Origin: an uncultured Collinsella sp.
Lineage (GTDB): Bacteria; Actinomycetota; Coriobacteriia; Coriobacteriales; Coriobacteriaceae
Assembly (NCBI GenBank): GCA_905197665.1
Contig: CAJJZP010000009.1
Location: 31,187-95,186 of the forward strand
Length of the DNA: 64,000 bases
Direction of reading: 5' to 3'
Position numbers and translations under genes: made by a program. The stretch's first letter is position 1. Each line of letters starts with the position of its first letter. This document shows positions 17,920 to 26,499 of the stretch, one piece after another. The notes beneath the pieces are model-generated. The model saw only the letters and a program-made list of their open reading frames with translations. It made no database searches and was not told the DNA's origin.

Positions 17920-18750
17920 TTAGGCGAAGATCTTGAACGCCGGGAAGTAGAAACCGATAGCGGCGAACACAAGGGAGAACACAATCAGACCGATGATGAT
18001 CTGGGCGGAGTTCTTGCCCTGGCCCTTCTTGAGCAGGCGATAGCAGATGAAAGTCAGAACGACAGGCAGCAGGAAGGGCAACACCTTATCGAGCTGGTCC
18101 TGGAGCACCAGCGGGTCACCCTCACCGAAGGCGAACTGCACGGCAAGCTTGAGCTTAACGGTCGTGGCGATCAGGCCGCCGGTGACCATGACGCCCAGCA
18201 CGTTGGCGAGGTTGCCCAGACGGTCGAAGACCTGGACGCCCGCCTTCTCGACGAGCTCCATGCCCATCTCGTAACCCTTGTGCAGGCCGAAGTACTTCAG
18301 CGGCCAGTACAGCAGGTTGATGAGCAAGAACATCACGAGCGGACCCACAATGGAGCCGTTGTCGACGCACATAGATGCGCCGATGGAGCCGGCGATCGGG
18401 AACCAGGTGAGGTTCAGCAGGGAGTCACCAAGGCCGGCGAAGGGACCCATGAGGGAGGTCTTGATGCCGACGACGGTGTCCTTCTGATCCTCATCCGTGG
18501 TCTCCTCCAGGGCGGCGGTGATGCCAAGGATGAAGGGGATCGCGAGCGGGTGGGTGTTGAAGTACTCGAGGTGGCGCTTCATGGCGTTAACGCGCTCCTC
18601 CTTGGGGGCGTCCTTGTAGAGCTCCTCGAGGACAGGGGCAAAGCAGTAGGTCAGGGACAGCGACTGCATGCGCTCGTAGTTGTGCGCGAATTGGCAACCC
18701 TGGGTGCGCAGCAGGACCTTGTTCAGGGTGGAGTTGGAGATCTTACCCAT
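17920..18750 (-). CDS. PTS mannose-family IID subunit
   Basis: Membrane subunit that forms the sugar channel with IIC, 276 aa. Starts MGKISNSTLNKVLLRTQGCQFAHNYERMQ, and has the family segment GPFAGLGDSLLNLTWFPI and hydrophobic helices at the C-terminal end. Its start overlaps the IIC stop (TAATG), so the two are translationally coupled. Part of the IIA-IIB-IIC-IID set ending at 20674. Confidence 0.95.
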   Translation of the reverse strand: MGKISNSTLNKVLLRTQGCQFAHNYERMQSLSLTYCFAPVLEELYKDAPKEERVNAMKRHLEYFNTHPLAIPFILGITAALEETTDEDQKDTVVGIKTSLMGPFAGLGDSLLNLTWFPIAGSIGASMCVDNGSIVGPLVMFLLINLLYWPLKYFGLHKGYEMGMELVEKAGVQVFDRLGNLANVLGVMVTGGLIATTVKLKLAVQFAFGEGDPLVLQDQLDKVLPFLLPVVLTFICYRLLKKGQGKNSAQIIIGLIVFSLVFAAIGFYFPAFKIFA

Positions 18751-19559
18751 TAGAGATCGTACTCCTCGTCATCATCGGAGCCGGCGGCAGAGGCGGCGGC
18801 AGGGGCGGGTTGATTCTTCTGGCCCTCGGTAATGACGTCCCACACGCCGGCGGCGGCGCAAGCGGCGAGCGCGATGCCCACGGTCGGGACGTTGAGGAAG
18901 GCGGCCATGATAAAGCCGAGCAGCAGGAAGATCCACATGTTCTTCTTCATCATCATGGTGAGGAGCATGGCCAGACCGACGGCGGGCATCATGCCACCGG
19001 CGGTGGAGAAGCCGGTGAGGACCCACGGAACCTGGTTCTGCAGGAAGGCCATGATGTCCTCGATCACGAAGGAGCCGATGCCCGTGGCGATGAAGACGGG
19101 AACGGCGCGGGTCAGGAAGAAGCACAGGGCGCCGGTCCAGAAGAACTTGTTGACGGCGTTGAACTTACCGGACTCGATGGCCTTGTCGGCACCGTGGACA
19201 AGCGAGACGTTAGTGGTCATGACCAAGATGTTCAGCTGCTGAACCAAGGTGGCGGTGGGGATGCCGATGGCGACTGCCAGGGCGATGGCGCTGGCGGTGT
19301 CGGTGGAACCCATGATGCCCAGGGCGGCACCGACGATGGTGCCGGAGATGACATCCGGCGGAACATAAGCGCCGATGTTGTTGACGCCGAGCCACATGAG
19401 CTCCATGGTCGCGCCGATCATGATGGCGGTCGTCATGTCACCGAGGATGATGCCGACGCCGACGGATGCCAGCAGGGGCTTGCGGAAGCCCAGGTGGGGA
19501 CCGAACTGGTCCCAAGTGCACAGACCCGCCCAGATGGCGAGCAGAAGTGCCTGAAGCAT
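18750..19559 (-). CDS. PTS mannose-family IIC subunit
   Basis: Sugar permease subunit, 269 aa from the ATG at 19559 (MLQALLLAIWAG), which has GGAGAGG upstream; an extension to 19604 is unlikely. Family motifs MIGATMELMWLGVNNIGAYV and PPDVISGTIVGAALGI are clear. An alanine-rich acidic tail (DDDEEYDL) ends the protein. The IIA subunit ends in a similar acidic run. Confidence 0.95.
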   Translation of the reverse strand: MLQALLLAIWAGLCTWDQFGPHLGFRKPLLASVGVGIILGDMTTAIMIGATMELMWLGVNNIGAYVPPDVISGTIVGAALGIMGSTDTASAIALAVAIGIPTATLVQQLNILVMTTNVSLVHGADKAIESGKFNAVNKFFWTGALCFFLTRAVPVFIATGIGSFVIEDIMAFLQNQVPWVLTGFSTAGGMMPAVGLAMLLTMMMKKNMWIFLLLGFIMAAFLNVPTVGIALAACAAAGVWDVITEGQKNQPAPAAASAAGSDDDEEYDL

Positions 19560-19639
19560 AAGCCTCTCCTTCCCTATTCGCCCATCGTTCCCTCCGATGG
19601 GCACGCCCCGGGTTCACATGCCCGGAGATGGTTACTTAC

Positions 19640-20116
19640 TTAGTAGTTCTTGAGGAGCTCTGACACGGGCTCCTTGGAATCGCGCGTGGTGGTCTGCATC
19701 CAGCAGTCGACGCCGAGGCCAATGAGCTCCTCGAAGGCGGCCTTTTCCTCGGCGGTGACGGACATGTTCTTGTGCAGGCGATGACGCTGCTCGTTGAAGC
19801 GCATGCCGGAGACGTTCAGGTAGTCGAACGGCAAGCCGTTCTCGTGCAGCTTGAGGGCGTCGATGGGGTTGGTGAAGAGCACCATCGTGGCCTTCTTGAG
19901 CTCGGTCTTCTTGAGGACCTCAATGAACTTCTCGACACCGAAGACGGAGACCTTGATGTCGGGGGCGGCGAGGCCGGCGACGGACTTCTGGACGGGGTCG
20001 TTGGCGACCTTATCCGAGACAATGATTGCCGATTCGATGCCGAAGTCGGGAATCCAAGTGGTGGCGACCTGACCGTGGATCAGGCGGTCATCGATGTCGA
20101 CGAGTTTGAGTGCCAT
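19640..20116 (-). CDS. PTS mannose-family IIB subunit
   Basis: Phosphocarrier, 158 aa, with VDIDDRLIHGQV containing the phosphorylated His14. The family members closest in content to this locus (AgaV type) handle amino sugars such as GalNAc or GlcNAc; specificity here is inferred from the AgaR-like regulator and the agaS/nagA scar at 22577. Clear AGGAG upstream of the ATG. Confidence 0.93.
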   Translation of the reverse strand: MALKLVDIDDRLIHGQVATTWIPDFGIESAIIVSDKVANDPVQKSVAGLAAPDIKVSVFGVEKFIEVLKKTELKKATMVLFTNPIDALKLHENGLPFDYLNVSGMRFNEQRHRLHKNMSVTAEEKAAFEELIGLGVDCWMQTTTRDSKEPVSELLKNY

Positions 20117-20233
20117 GATGTTCTCCTTTTCGTTTGCACGTTCCTTCAGTACCGTTTACGAATGCTCTGCTCGATCGAGGCGCCCACTCGGGGGATACGG
20201 GTGAGCGCCACTCGAATCGACGGGCTAACGAGC

Positions 20234-20674
20234 CTAGAGGTCCAAATCGTCCTCGTCTGCCTCCACGGCCGGAGCGGGAGCCTTGATCTCCTGCTGGGCC
20301 CCGGCGTGAGCGGCAGTGAGCTGGGCACGGACCGCGTCGGCGGAATCGAGGCCATCGCGGGTGAGCAGGAGCTCGACCGCAACGGGCATGGACAGGCCAG
20401 TGTAGGCAACCATGTTCATGCCGTTGAGCAGGCAGCGGGTAGTCACGTTGAATGGGGTGCCGCCGTAGATGTCGCATAGGGTGACGACGAGTTCGCACTC
20501 GGCGCTGAGGGTCTCGTAAGCCTCGCGCATCTCGGACTCGAAAGACTCCAGGCTCTTCTCGGCGGTGAGACCAAGAGCGATGACATCAGGCTGCTTGCCC
20601 GCAATCATCTCGACGGCGCCGAGGGCGGCCTGAGCGAACTCTCCGTGACTTGCAAGGATGACACCGATACGCAT
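20234..20674 (-). CDS. PTS mannose-family IIA subunit
   Basis: Receives phosphate from HPr. The ATG at 20674 (MRIGVILASHG) has AAAGGA six bases upstream and is preferred to the ATG at 20689. His10 in LASHG is the phosphorylation site; LCDIYGGTPFN is typical. 146 aa with an acidic C-terminal linker, so IIA and IIB are separate proteins. First gene of the PTS-sulfatase run, directly downstream of the 9-bp repeat array. Confidence 0.93.
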   Translation of the reverse strand: MRIGVILASHGEFAQAALGAVEMIAGKQPDVIALGLTAEKSLESFESEMREAYETLSAECELVVTLCDIYGGTPFNVTTRCLLNGMNMVAYTGLSMPVAVELLLTRDGLDSADAVRAQLTAAHAGAQQEIKAPAPAVEADEDDLDL

Positions 20675-20701
20675 CTTCTGTCCTTTCATACTTATTAATT
20701 C

Positions 20702-20746
20702 TCTTCGTTCTGTTCGTTCTGTTCGTTCTGTTCGTTCTGTTCGTCT
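20702..20746. repeat. Tandem 9-bp repeats (TGTTCGTTC) in the PTS promoter region
   Basis: Five units run end to end (20702, 20711, 20720, 20729, 20738); the first and last differ by one base from the consensus. The same TGTTCGTTT word occurs singly at 20884-20892, just before the DeoR regulator. The array lies 28 bp upstream of the IIA start. It may be a multi-site operator, or a slippage-prone repeat that shifts promoter spacing. Confidence 0.8.
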
Positions 20747-20935
20747 ATATTTGTTTATTGGTCAAGAGATGATTTTTGGAATGAGCTCTATTTACCTCCT
20801 ATTTGATGGTTTTTTCCGTGAGCGTTATGTTTTGACCGGTGAAAGGTAATGTGCCTTCGTGAACGGTTTGCGTTAATTTATGTTGTTCGTTTACATTGAA
20901 ATAAGAACAAACGCTCGATGAGGGAGTCGGCACTC

Positions 20936-21700
20936 ATGAAATCCGAACGCCAGCAGGCCATTCTCGACTTGCTCGATCAACATCATTCGGTATCGGTAAA
21001 CGAGATATCTAATACCCTATCTGTTTCGGATATGACCATCAGGCGTGACCTGGCCGAGCTTGCCGACAAGGGCCTTCTTGTGCGCGTACACGGAGGGGCT
21101 CAGCTTCCACACTCCGCCCACGGAACAGCCCTTTCACGTTTGACCCCGCATGAGGAGAAACGTCGTTTTCAAGTTGATCAGAAACGTGCCGCTGCTATAG
21201 CCGCCGCCCAAACCGTCTCAGCCGGCGATACGATCTTTCTCGGTGGAGGCTCCACTCTCGAGCTCATGTGTTCGTATTTGCCCCAGGAGGACATACGCGT
21301 CGTCACCAACAGTCTTCCCGTGCTGAACCTGCTAGCCGACAATCCACATATAGATCTATTCTTTGTTGGTGGCATGATGCGTCACGACACGCGAGTTTTC
21401 ACCATGCCATACAACGGCCGCGGCCCCTACGGTCTATCCGCTCCCAAGGCCTACGTCTCGGCAACCGGTATTTTTGGAAACGAGGTCTTTGGCTCTCGTC
21501 CCGATGCAGCTATGGTCCTCTCAGACGCTCTTTCTCGAGCTCAGGAGCGTTATCTTGTTGTAGATGCTGAAAAAGTCGGAAGGCGCGACTTCTGCCTTTT
21601 CACCACACTGGAGGATATGACCGCGGCATTCATTAACGAGGACGCAGACCCCCGGACCATCGAGGCCCTCCGCGCCTATACCTCCGTCATTACCGCATAA
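20936..21700 (+). CDS. DeoR-family regulator (AgaR-like)
   Basis: Repressor-type regulator, 254 aa from the ATG at 20936 (MKSERQQAILDLL), which has AGGGAG upstream. N-terminal winged HTH (VSVNEISNTLSVSDMTIRRDL, VHGGA) is followed by the sugar-phosphate sensor domain (DTIFLGGGSTLELM, VVTNSLPVLN). Divergent from the PTS-sulfatase run, so it probably controls that operon in response to a phosphorylated sugar. The tandem repeats between the two starts are the obvious candidate operator. Confidence 0.9.
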   Translation: MKSERQQAILDLLDQHHSVSVNEISNTLSVSDMTIRRDLAELADKGLLVRVHGGAQLPHSAHGTALSRLTPHEEKRRFQVDQKRAAAIAAAQTVSAGDTIFLGGGSTLELMCSYLPQEDIRVVTNSLPVLNLLADNPHIDLFFVGGMMRHDTRVFTMPYNGRGPYGLSAPKAYVSATGIFGNEVFGSRPDAAMVLSDALSRAQERYLVVDAEKVGRRDFCLFTTLEDMTAAFINEDADPRTIEALRAYTSVITA

Positions 21701-21715
21701 TCCAATTGGCAAGCC

Positions 21716-22477
21716 ATGCTTAAACCCGAACGTCACGAACAATTACTTGAGCTGTGCGCTCAGCGCGGAATGGTCACTGTTGCCCAAGCCGCAACAATCT
21801 TTGGTATATCTGAAATGACCGCTCGAAGAGACTTCGATGAGCTCTCGCGACGCGCTGGCGTCATCCGCGAGTACGGTGGCATCCGACTTTCAAGCGGCTC
21901 CCCCATTGCCGAAGAGGTCCCGTTTTTTGAAAAGCTCTCAATCCGCTCCCCTGAAAAAGAGCATATCGCACGCACCGCTGTCAACCTCATCAGAGAGCGC
22001 GACACCATCTTCCTCGGACCCGGTTCGACTTGCGCTCTCATCGCCCGTGCGCTGCCGCGCATGCGGCTGCGCGTCATCACAAACAGCATCATCGTGCTGA
22101 ACATGCTCCAGACGCGTAACGATGTGGAGATCTGGGCCCTGGGAGGACAGTATCGCAAACGATCGGGTTCTTTCGTCGGGCCCATCGCCGAAGATGCTCT
22201 CGCCCCGCTCGGTATCGACACTTGCTTTATCGGCACCAACGGCGTACTCGCCCAATCCATCTCCTGTTCTAACCTTGAGGAAGGACGCTTACAGGCGCTC
22301 GCTTGCGATCGCGCCGCCAAGCGTTACCTTGTCTGCGATTCAAGCAAGATCGGACAGATGGACTTCTTCGGCTTCTTCAATCTCGATCAAATGGACGCAC
22401 TCATCACCGATGCAAATGTCAACGACAAACAGCGTTCCATGGTTCTCGAATCAACTCGCATCATCGTCGCAGAATAG
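21716..22477 (+). CDS. Second DeoR-family regulator
   Basis: 253 aa, with the same architecture as its neighbour 15 bp upstream: HTH (VTVAQAATIFGISEMTARRDFDEL) and sensor domain (DTIFLGPGSTCALIARAL). The two are clearly diverged, not a recent duplication. A pair of DeoR proteins at one locus could recognise different ligands or form heteromers. A terminator follows at 22510. Confidence 0.9.
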   Translation: MLKPERHEQLLELCAQRGMVTVAQAATIFGISEMTARRDFDELSRRAGVIREYGGIRLSSGSPIAEEVPFFEKLSIRSPEKEHIARTAVNLIRERDTIFLGPGSTCALIARALPRMRLRVITNSIIVLNMLQTRNDVEIWALGGQYRKRSGSFVGPIAEDALAPLGIDTCFIGTNGVLAQSISCSNLEEGRLQALACDRAAKRYLVCDSSKIGQMDFFGFFNLDQMDALITDANVNDKQRSMVLESTRIIVAE

Positions 22478-22509
22478 GCCTGTTTTGATTTAGCTGGACA
22501 CCACAGCAA

Positions 22510-22542
22510 AGACCCCGATTCGATAAAGCCGAATCGGGGTCT
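22510..22542. terminator. Probable bidirectional terminator
   Basis: A 13-bp perfect stem (AGACCCCGATTCG and its complement) encloses a 7-base loop. It ends the two DeoR genes on the plus strand and also the scar gene on the minus strand, where a short T-run (TTTGCTG) follows. Confidence 0.75.
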
Positions 22543-22576
22543 CATTATTCGCATCAAATCGCAAATAGGTCAGCAG

Positions 22577-22804
22577 CTACTTCTCAGTGTAGACGCTCTC
22601 GCCACCGAGATAGGTCTCGACGAGGGATAGGTCGGGGTTGAGGACGACAACCTCACCCACGTAATCGGAGGTGCCGGCACCGGTGAGCACCACATTGAGG
22701 CGACCGTCGCCCATGGCGCGGGCGTCGGCCAGGAACGCCTCGACGGCCTCAAGGTTATCCTTGTAGATGTTCAGCGTGTCAAGCCAAAGCTCGGGAGACG
22801 ACAC
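22577..22804 (-). pseudogene. agaS'-'nagA deletion fusion
   Basis: The 75-codon frame joins two unrelated parts. Residues 1-51 (SSPELWLDTL...NVVLTGAGTSDYVGE) match the start of the SIS domain of AgaS-type ketose/aldose isomerase. The rest (VVVLNPDLSLVETYLGGESVY) matches the C-terminal end of N-acetylglucosamine-6-phosphate deacetylase NagA. The join lies at about 22650. The AgaS N-terminus is also missing and replaced by the 64-bp repeat. A large deletion between an agaS and a nagA gene is the simplest explanation; neither activity can survive. Confidence 0.8.
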
Positions 22805-22856
22805 GTTGATGCCTGCTTAACTCTGCTCGCTCAGGCTAAAGACTTTGTTGAGGATC
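22793..22856. repeat. 64-bp repeat shared with 11257-11320
   Basis: The two copies differ at two positions. This copy covers the last codons and 3' flank of the intact phosphatase gene and the first bases of the agaS remnant; the other copy belongs to the decayed phosphatase fragment beside the TauE/SafE genes. Confidence 0.9.
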
Positions 22857-23456
22857 GATGATCTGCTGCAAGGTGAACTTACATTGGGACGTGTCGCATT
22901 CTTCTTGCGAATCCTCAAAATCAAAGATCATGATGGCGCAGTTGGGGAGCTTTGCTGGGAGTTCGAAGCCCTCTGGGGCGGCGGCTTTGATGAATTGGCG
23001 GCTGGCGCTGCCGTGGCTTACTGCCAGGACGGTTTCAACATCATCGGCGCTCATGAGATTAGCGAGCGTGCTTACCATACGCTCTTGCAGCGCCTGACTT
23101 CCCTCCCCTCCGAAGGGGATTAAGTTCTCGCCCGGATCCCAGACGTCGGTAGGCAGTGCGTCGTGCGGGCCCCCTTCAAAGGAGCCATAGCAGCGTTCGA
23201 TGATGCCTTCGCAGGGCTCGACGGCGGCGTCCGGGCCGAGGAGCTCGCCTGCGACGAGCCGAGCCGTGGCCATGGCTCGGCTTAAAGGAGACGAGACTAC
23301 CTTGTCGGGGGTGACGTCGCGGGCTTTAAGCCATGCGGCGGCCTTTGCGGCCTGCTGACGGCCCAAGTCCGTTAGCGGTGAATCGCAGCGGCCCTGGACG
23401 AGCTTTTTGACATTGAACTCCGTCTGACCGTGACGGAGCAGATACAGTTTCTTCAT
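22836..23456 (-). CDS. Histidine phosphatase family protein
   Basis: 206 aa, phosphoglycerate-mutase fold. RHG at residues 8-10 (YLLRHGQTEFN) gives the phosphorylated histidine, SSPLSRAMATA the second arginine, and VSHGSASR the second histidine. The ERCYGSFEG segment fits broad phosphatases better than glycolytic mutase. Substrate unknown. A decayed partial copy lies at 11257-11456. Confidence 0.88.
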   Translation of the reverse strand: MKKLYLLRHGQTEFNVKKLVQGRCDSPLTDLGRQQAAKAAAWLKARDVTPDKVVSSPLSRAMATARLVAGELLGPDAAVEPCEGIIERCYGSFEGGPHDALPTDVWDPGENLIPFGGEGSQALQERMVSTLANLMSADDVETVLAVSHGSASRQFIKAAAPEGFELPAKLPNCAIMIFDFEDSQEECDTSQCKFTLQQIIDPQQSL

Positions 23457-23495
23457 GGTCTCCCCTTTTGCGCGAATGGCCCTAGCGATACAGCC

Positions 23496-24650
23496 CTACT
23501 CGCGTGCCGCGCCGACGTAGTCTTCATCGACCGTAATCTTGGCTATCGACTTGGGATATTCGGACTCCACCTGCTGCGCCAGCGTGCGCCTAAGGTCATC
23601 GGCGCCCATCGTTAAATCCGAAGGACGCACGCAGTCAAAAATCACGTTAGTGTGCGTAGGGCCCGGCACGCAGCGCAGGTCGTGGATCGAAATACGGCCG
23701 TCGATCTGTTTGGCCATCGCGTTGATGCGGAGGCGCATATCTGCCACCTTTGGATCGTCGGTCACGATGGGGTCGTAATGAAGCGTGACGATCATGCCGT
23801 CATCTTTCCTAAACGCCTGCTCAATGTTGTCGAGCGTGTCATGACTCTCCAGCGGATCGGCTTCGGCCGCCATCTCGGCATGAGCGCTTGCGAACTTCCT
23901 GCCCGGGCCGTAGTCATGGACCATTAAGTCGTGAACGCCCAAAACACCCGGGTAGCTCATGATCTTGTCCCGGATGTGCTTGACCAGTTTTGGATCGGGA
24001 GCCTGGCCCAACAGCGGACTCACCGTATCACGAATCAGATCAAACCCGCTCCAGCCAATATAGGCGCCAACGGCAAGTCCAACCCAAGCATCAAGATTTA
24101 CATGCGTCACCTGCGAAACAATTGCACAGATCAATACGGCACCCGTGGCAAGGACGTCGTTTTTAGAGTCCTGCGCGGTCGCGTGCAGCGTTTCGGACTC
24201 AATGCGGTCGCCGAGCTTTTGGTTAAGCGCCGCCATCCACAGCTTTACGACCATCGACAGCACAAGAACCGCAACCAGGGCAAGCGAGAACTCGACGGGT
24301 TCGGGATGGATAATTCTCTCTGCCGAGGACTTAACGAGCTCAACGCCGATAAGCAGTACGAGGGCCGCCACGACCAGACCCGAAAGATACTCGTAACGAC
24401 CATGGCCGTAAGGATGCTCGGGGTCGGCGGGCTTGCTCGCCAGCTTAAAGCCCAAAACGCTCACGATGTTCGAACTGGCATCGGAAAGGTTGTTCATGGC
24501 GTCCGCTACGATCGAAACCGAGCCTGACACCACTCCGATAGCACCTTTCGCAGCGCAAAGTGCCACATTGGCGAGAATGCACACCATGCCCGTCAGCGTA
24601 CCCACGCGCGCACGGTCACCCTGCGCACGACGAACAATCCATTCGACCAT
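23496..24650 (-). CDS. Cation diffusion facilitator (CDF) transporter
   Basis: Metal/proton antiporter, 384 aa. Six hydrophobic helices; metal-site residues in VADAMNNLSDASSN (helix 2) and the HPYGHGRYEY motif, with the second D-x-x-x-D on helix 5 (NLDAWVGLAVGAY). A long C-terminal cytoplasmic domain contains several histidines and acidic residues. Likely exports Zn, Mn or Fe(II); the metal is not determined by the sequence. Confidence 0.92.
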   Translation of the reverse strand: MVEWIVRRAQGDRARVGTLTGMVCILANVALCAAKGAIGVVSGSVSIVADAMNNLSDASSNIVSVLGFKLASKPADPEHPYGHGRYEYLSGLVVAALVLLIGVELVKSSAERIIHPEPVEFSLALVAVLVLSMVVKLWMAALNQKLGDRIESETLHATAQDSKNDVLATGAVLICAIVSQVTHVNLDAWVGLAVGAYIGWSGFDLIRDTVSPLLGQAPDPKLVKHIRDKIMSYPGVLGVHDLMVHDYGPGRKFASAHAEMAAEADPLESHDTLDNIEQAFRKDDGMIVTLHYDPIVTDDPKVADMRLRINAMAKQIDGRISIHDLRCVPGPTHTNVIFDCVRPSDLTMGADDLRRTLAQQVESEYPKSIAKITVDEDYVGAARE

Positions 24651-24728
24651 CTTTATCAGCCCCCATGGCGTTATCCATATAGATCCATTGCGTAACCGGA
24701 TTGTAGTGTAGCCACTTTATCCACAAGA

Positions 24729-24764
24729 TACAAAAAGGCCGCAGCCCACATGAGCCACGGCCTT
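24729..24764 (-). terminator. Terminator of the fatty acid operon
   Basis: A stem with AAGGCCG and CGGCCTT ends followed by TTTTTG on the minus strand, about 10 bp past the accDA stop. It closes the fabH-to-accDA run. Confidence 0.8.
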
Positions 24765-24774
24765 GGACACTTTG

Positions 24775-26499
24775 TCACATTGCGCGATACTGACCGATCG
24801 CTCGGTATTTTTCATAGCGAAGATTGGTGAGCTCATCGGCATCGAGCGCACCCAGCTTGTCGAAAGCCGCGAACGCTGCGGACATCACGGCGTCGGCAAT
24901 CTCCTCGTGCGACAACCCTTCGTCTTTAACGATGCCATCGATAATGCCCAGCGATAGCAGGTCGGGGGCCGTGAGCTTCAACGCCTCAGCGGCCTCCTCT
25001 GCGCGATCGGTGTCCTTCCACAGGATCGATGCGCAGGCCTCGGGGCTTACCACCGAATAGGCAGAGCTCGAGAGCATAAGAATGCGGTCGGCAACAGACA
25101 GCGCCAGCGCGCCGCCGGAGCCGCCCTCCCCCGTCACCACGGATACGACCGGCGTCTTAAGACCGCTCATCTCCATGAGGTTTTGGGCGATCGCCTCGCC
25201 CTGGCCGCGCTCCTCGGCACCGATGCCGCAAAACGCGCCCGAGGTATCAACCAGACACAGCACCGGACGACCAAACTTTTCGGCTTGACGCATCAGACGC
25301 CGTGCTTTGCGGTAGCCCTCGGGATGCGCCATACCAAAGTTGCGGTGCATGCGCTCCTTGGTCGTGGTGCCGCGCTCGATGGCGATAACCGTCACGGGGC
25401 GTCCGTCTTTCCAGCCAATACCACCCACCACGGCGGCATCGTCACCAAAATAACGGTCGCCATGCAGCTCCACAAATCCATCCAGCCCCAGCAAGATCAT
25501 CTCGCCCGCCGTGGCACGGTCTGCCGAGCGGGTCTGCTTGACAATCTCGAGCGCCGTCTTTGGTGCGGGCGTGCGCTTAAACAGATGTCCCAGCTTTTTG
25601 CCGCGGCGACCCGTATGCACGATCTCGTGCGGCGCGCCCAGGCCAGGCGCGTGCCCCTCGTGCAACGCCAGCAGCTCGCCCACCGCAAGCGCGATCTCGC
25701 CACGCGGAACGACCGCATCGCAAAAGCCGTGCTCCAGCAAAAACTCGGAGCGCTGGAATCCCTTGGGCAGGCGCTTGTGCATGTTCTGCTCGATCACGCG
25801 CGGGCCGGCAAACGCCGTCAGGGCATCGGGCTCGGCCAAGATGATGTCGCCCTCCATGGCAAAGCTCGCAGTCACGCCGCCGGTCGTGGGATCGGTGAGC
25901 ACCGTGATGTACAGACCGCCTGCCTCGCTATGCCGCCTAACGGCTGCAGAGATCTTGGCCATCTGCATGAGCGAAGTCACGCCCTCTTGCATGCGGGCGC
26001 CGCCCGACACGGTAAAGCCAACAACCGGCAGCCCCAGCTCGGCCGCGCGCTCAAAGACGCGACAGATCTTCTCGCCCACCACGGAGCCCATCGAGCCCAT
26101 CATAAAGCTGGCGTCCATAAAGAAGACCGCGGTATCGCAGCCGCAGACCTTGCCCCTGCCGCACACGACGGCATCGTGCTCGCCTGAGCGCTCACCAGCG
26201 GCCTTAAGCTTATCGGCATAGCCGGGAAACGAGAGGAAATCCTCCGATGCCAGATTGGCATCCCATTCCTCAAATGTGCCCGCGTCGACCGTCATGCGCA
26301 GGCGCGCGCGACCGCTCACACGAAAGTGCTTACCGCAACGAGGGCAGACCTCGAGGTTGTCGCGCAGACGCGCCTCATCGATCACGCGGCGGCACTCCGG
26401 GCACTTGATAAACACGTGACGCGCGGGAAACTCGGCACACGACTCGGTTATCGGCCCCTCAAGGACATTGACCGTCTTCGCTTTTCTATTCATCAGCAT
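24775..26499 (-). CDS. accDA: Fused acetyl-CoA carboxylase carboxyltransferase beta-alpha
   Basis: Transfers carboxyl from biotin to acetyl-CoA to make malonyl-CoA. 574 aa, with the beta half first: zinc ribbon Cys33, 36, 52, 55 (CPECRR...CPRCGKHF), then the crotonase-fold GGARMQEG and GGVTASFAMEGD. The alpha half follows from about residue 290 (LHGDRYFGDDAAVVGGIG, GEGGSGGALA). E. coli uses separate AccD and AccA. Start at 26499 overlaps the accC end by 14 bases, indicating coupling. Last gene of the fatty acid operon. Confidence 0.95.
   Translation of the reverse strand: MLMNRKAKTVNVLEGPITESCAEFPARHVFIKCPECRRVIDEARLRDNLEVCPRCGKHFRVSGRARLRMTVDAGTFEEWDANLASEDFLSFPGYADKLKAAGERSGEHDAVVCGRGKVCGCDTAVFFMDASFMMGSMGSVVGEKICRVFERAAELGLPVVGFTVSGGARMQEGVTSLMQMAKISAAVRRHSEAGGLYITVLTDPTTGGVTASFAMEGDIILAEPDALTAFAGPRVIEQNMHKRLPKGFQRSEFLLEHGFCDAVVPRGEIALAVGELLALHEGHAPGLGAPHEIVHTGRRGKKLGHLFKRTPAPKTALEIVKQTRSADRATAGEMILLGLDGFVELHGDRYFGDDAAVVGGIGWKDGRPVTVIAIERGTTTKERMHRNFGMAHPEGYRKARRLMRQAEKFGRPVLCLVDTSGAFCGIGAEERGQGEAIAQNLMEMSGLKTPVVSVVTGEGGSGGALALSVADRILMLSSSAYSVVSPEACASILWKDTDRAEEAAEALKLTAPDLLSLGIIDGIVKDEGLSHEEIADAVMSAAFAAFDKLGALDADELTNLRYEKYRAIGQYRAM

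Noticed and set aside
20702..20746. CRISPR array
   Set aside because: Units are 9 bp and contiguous with no spacers; a simple tandem repeat.
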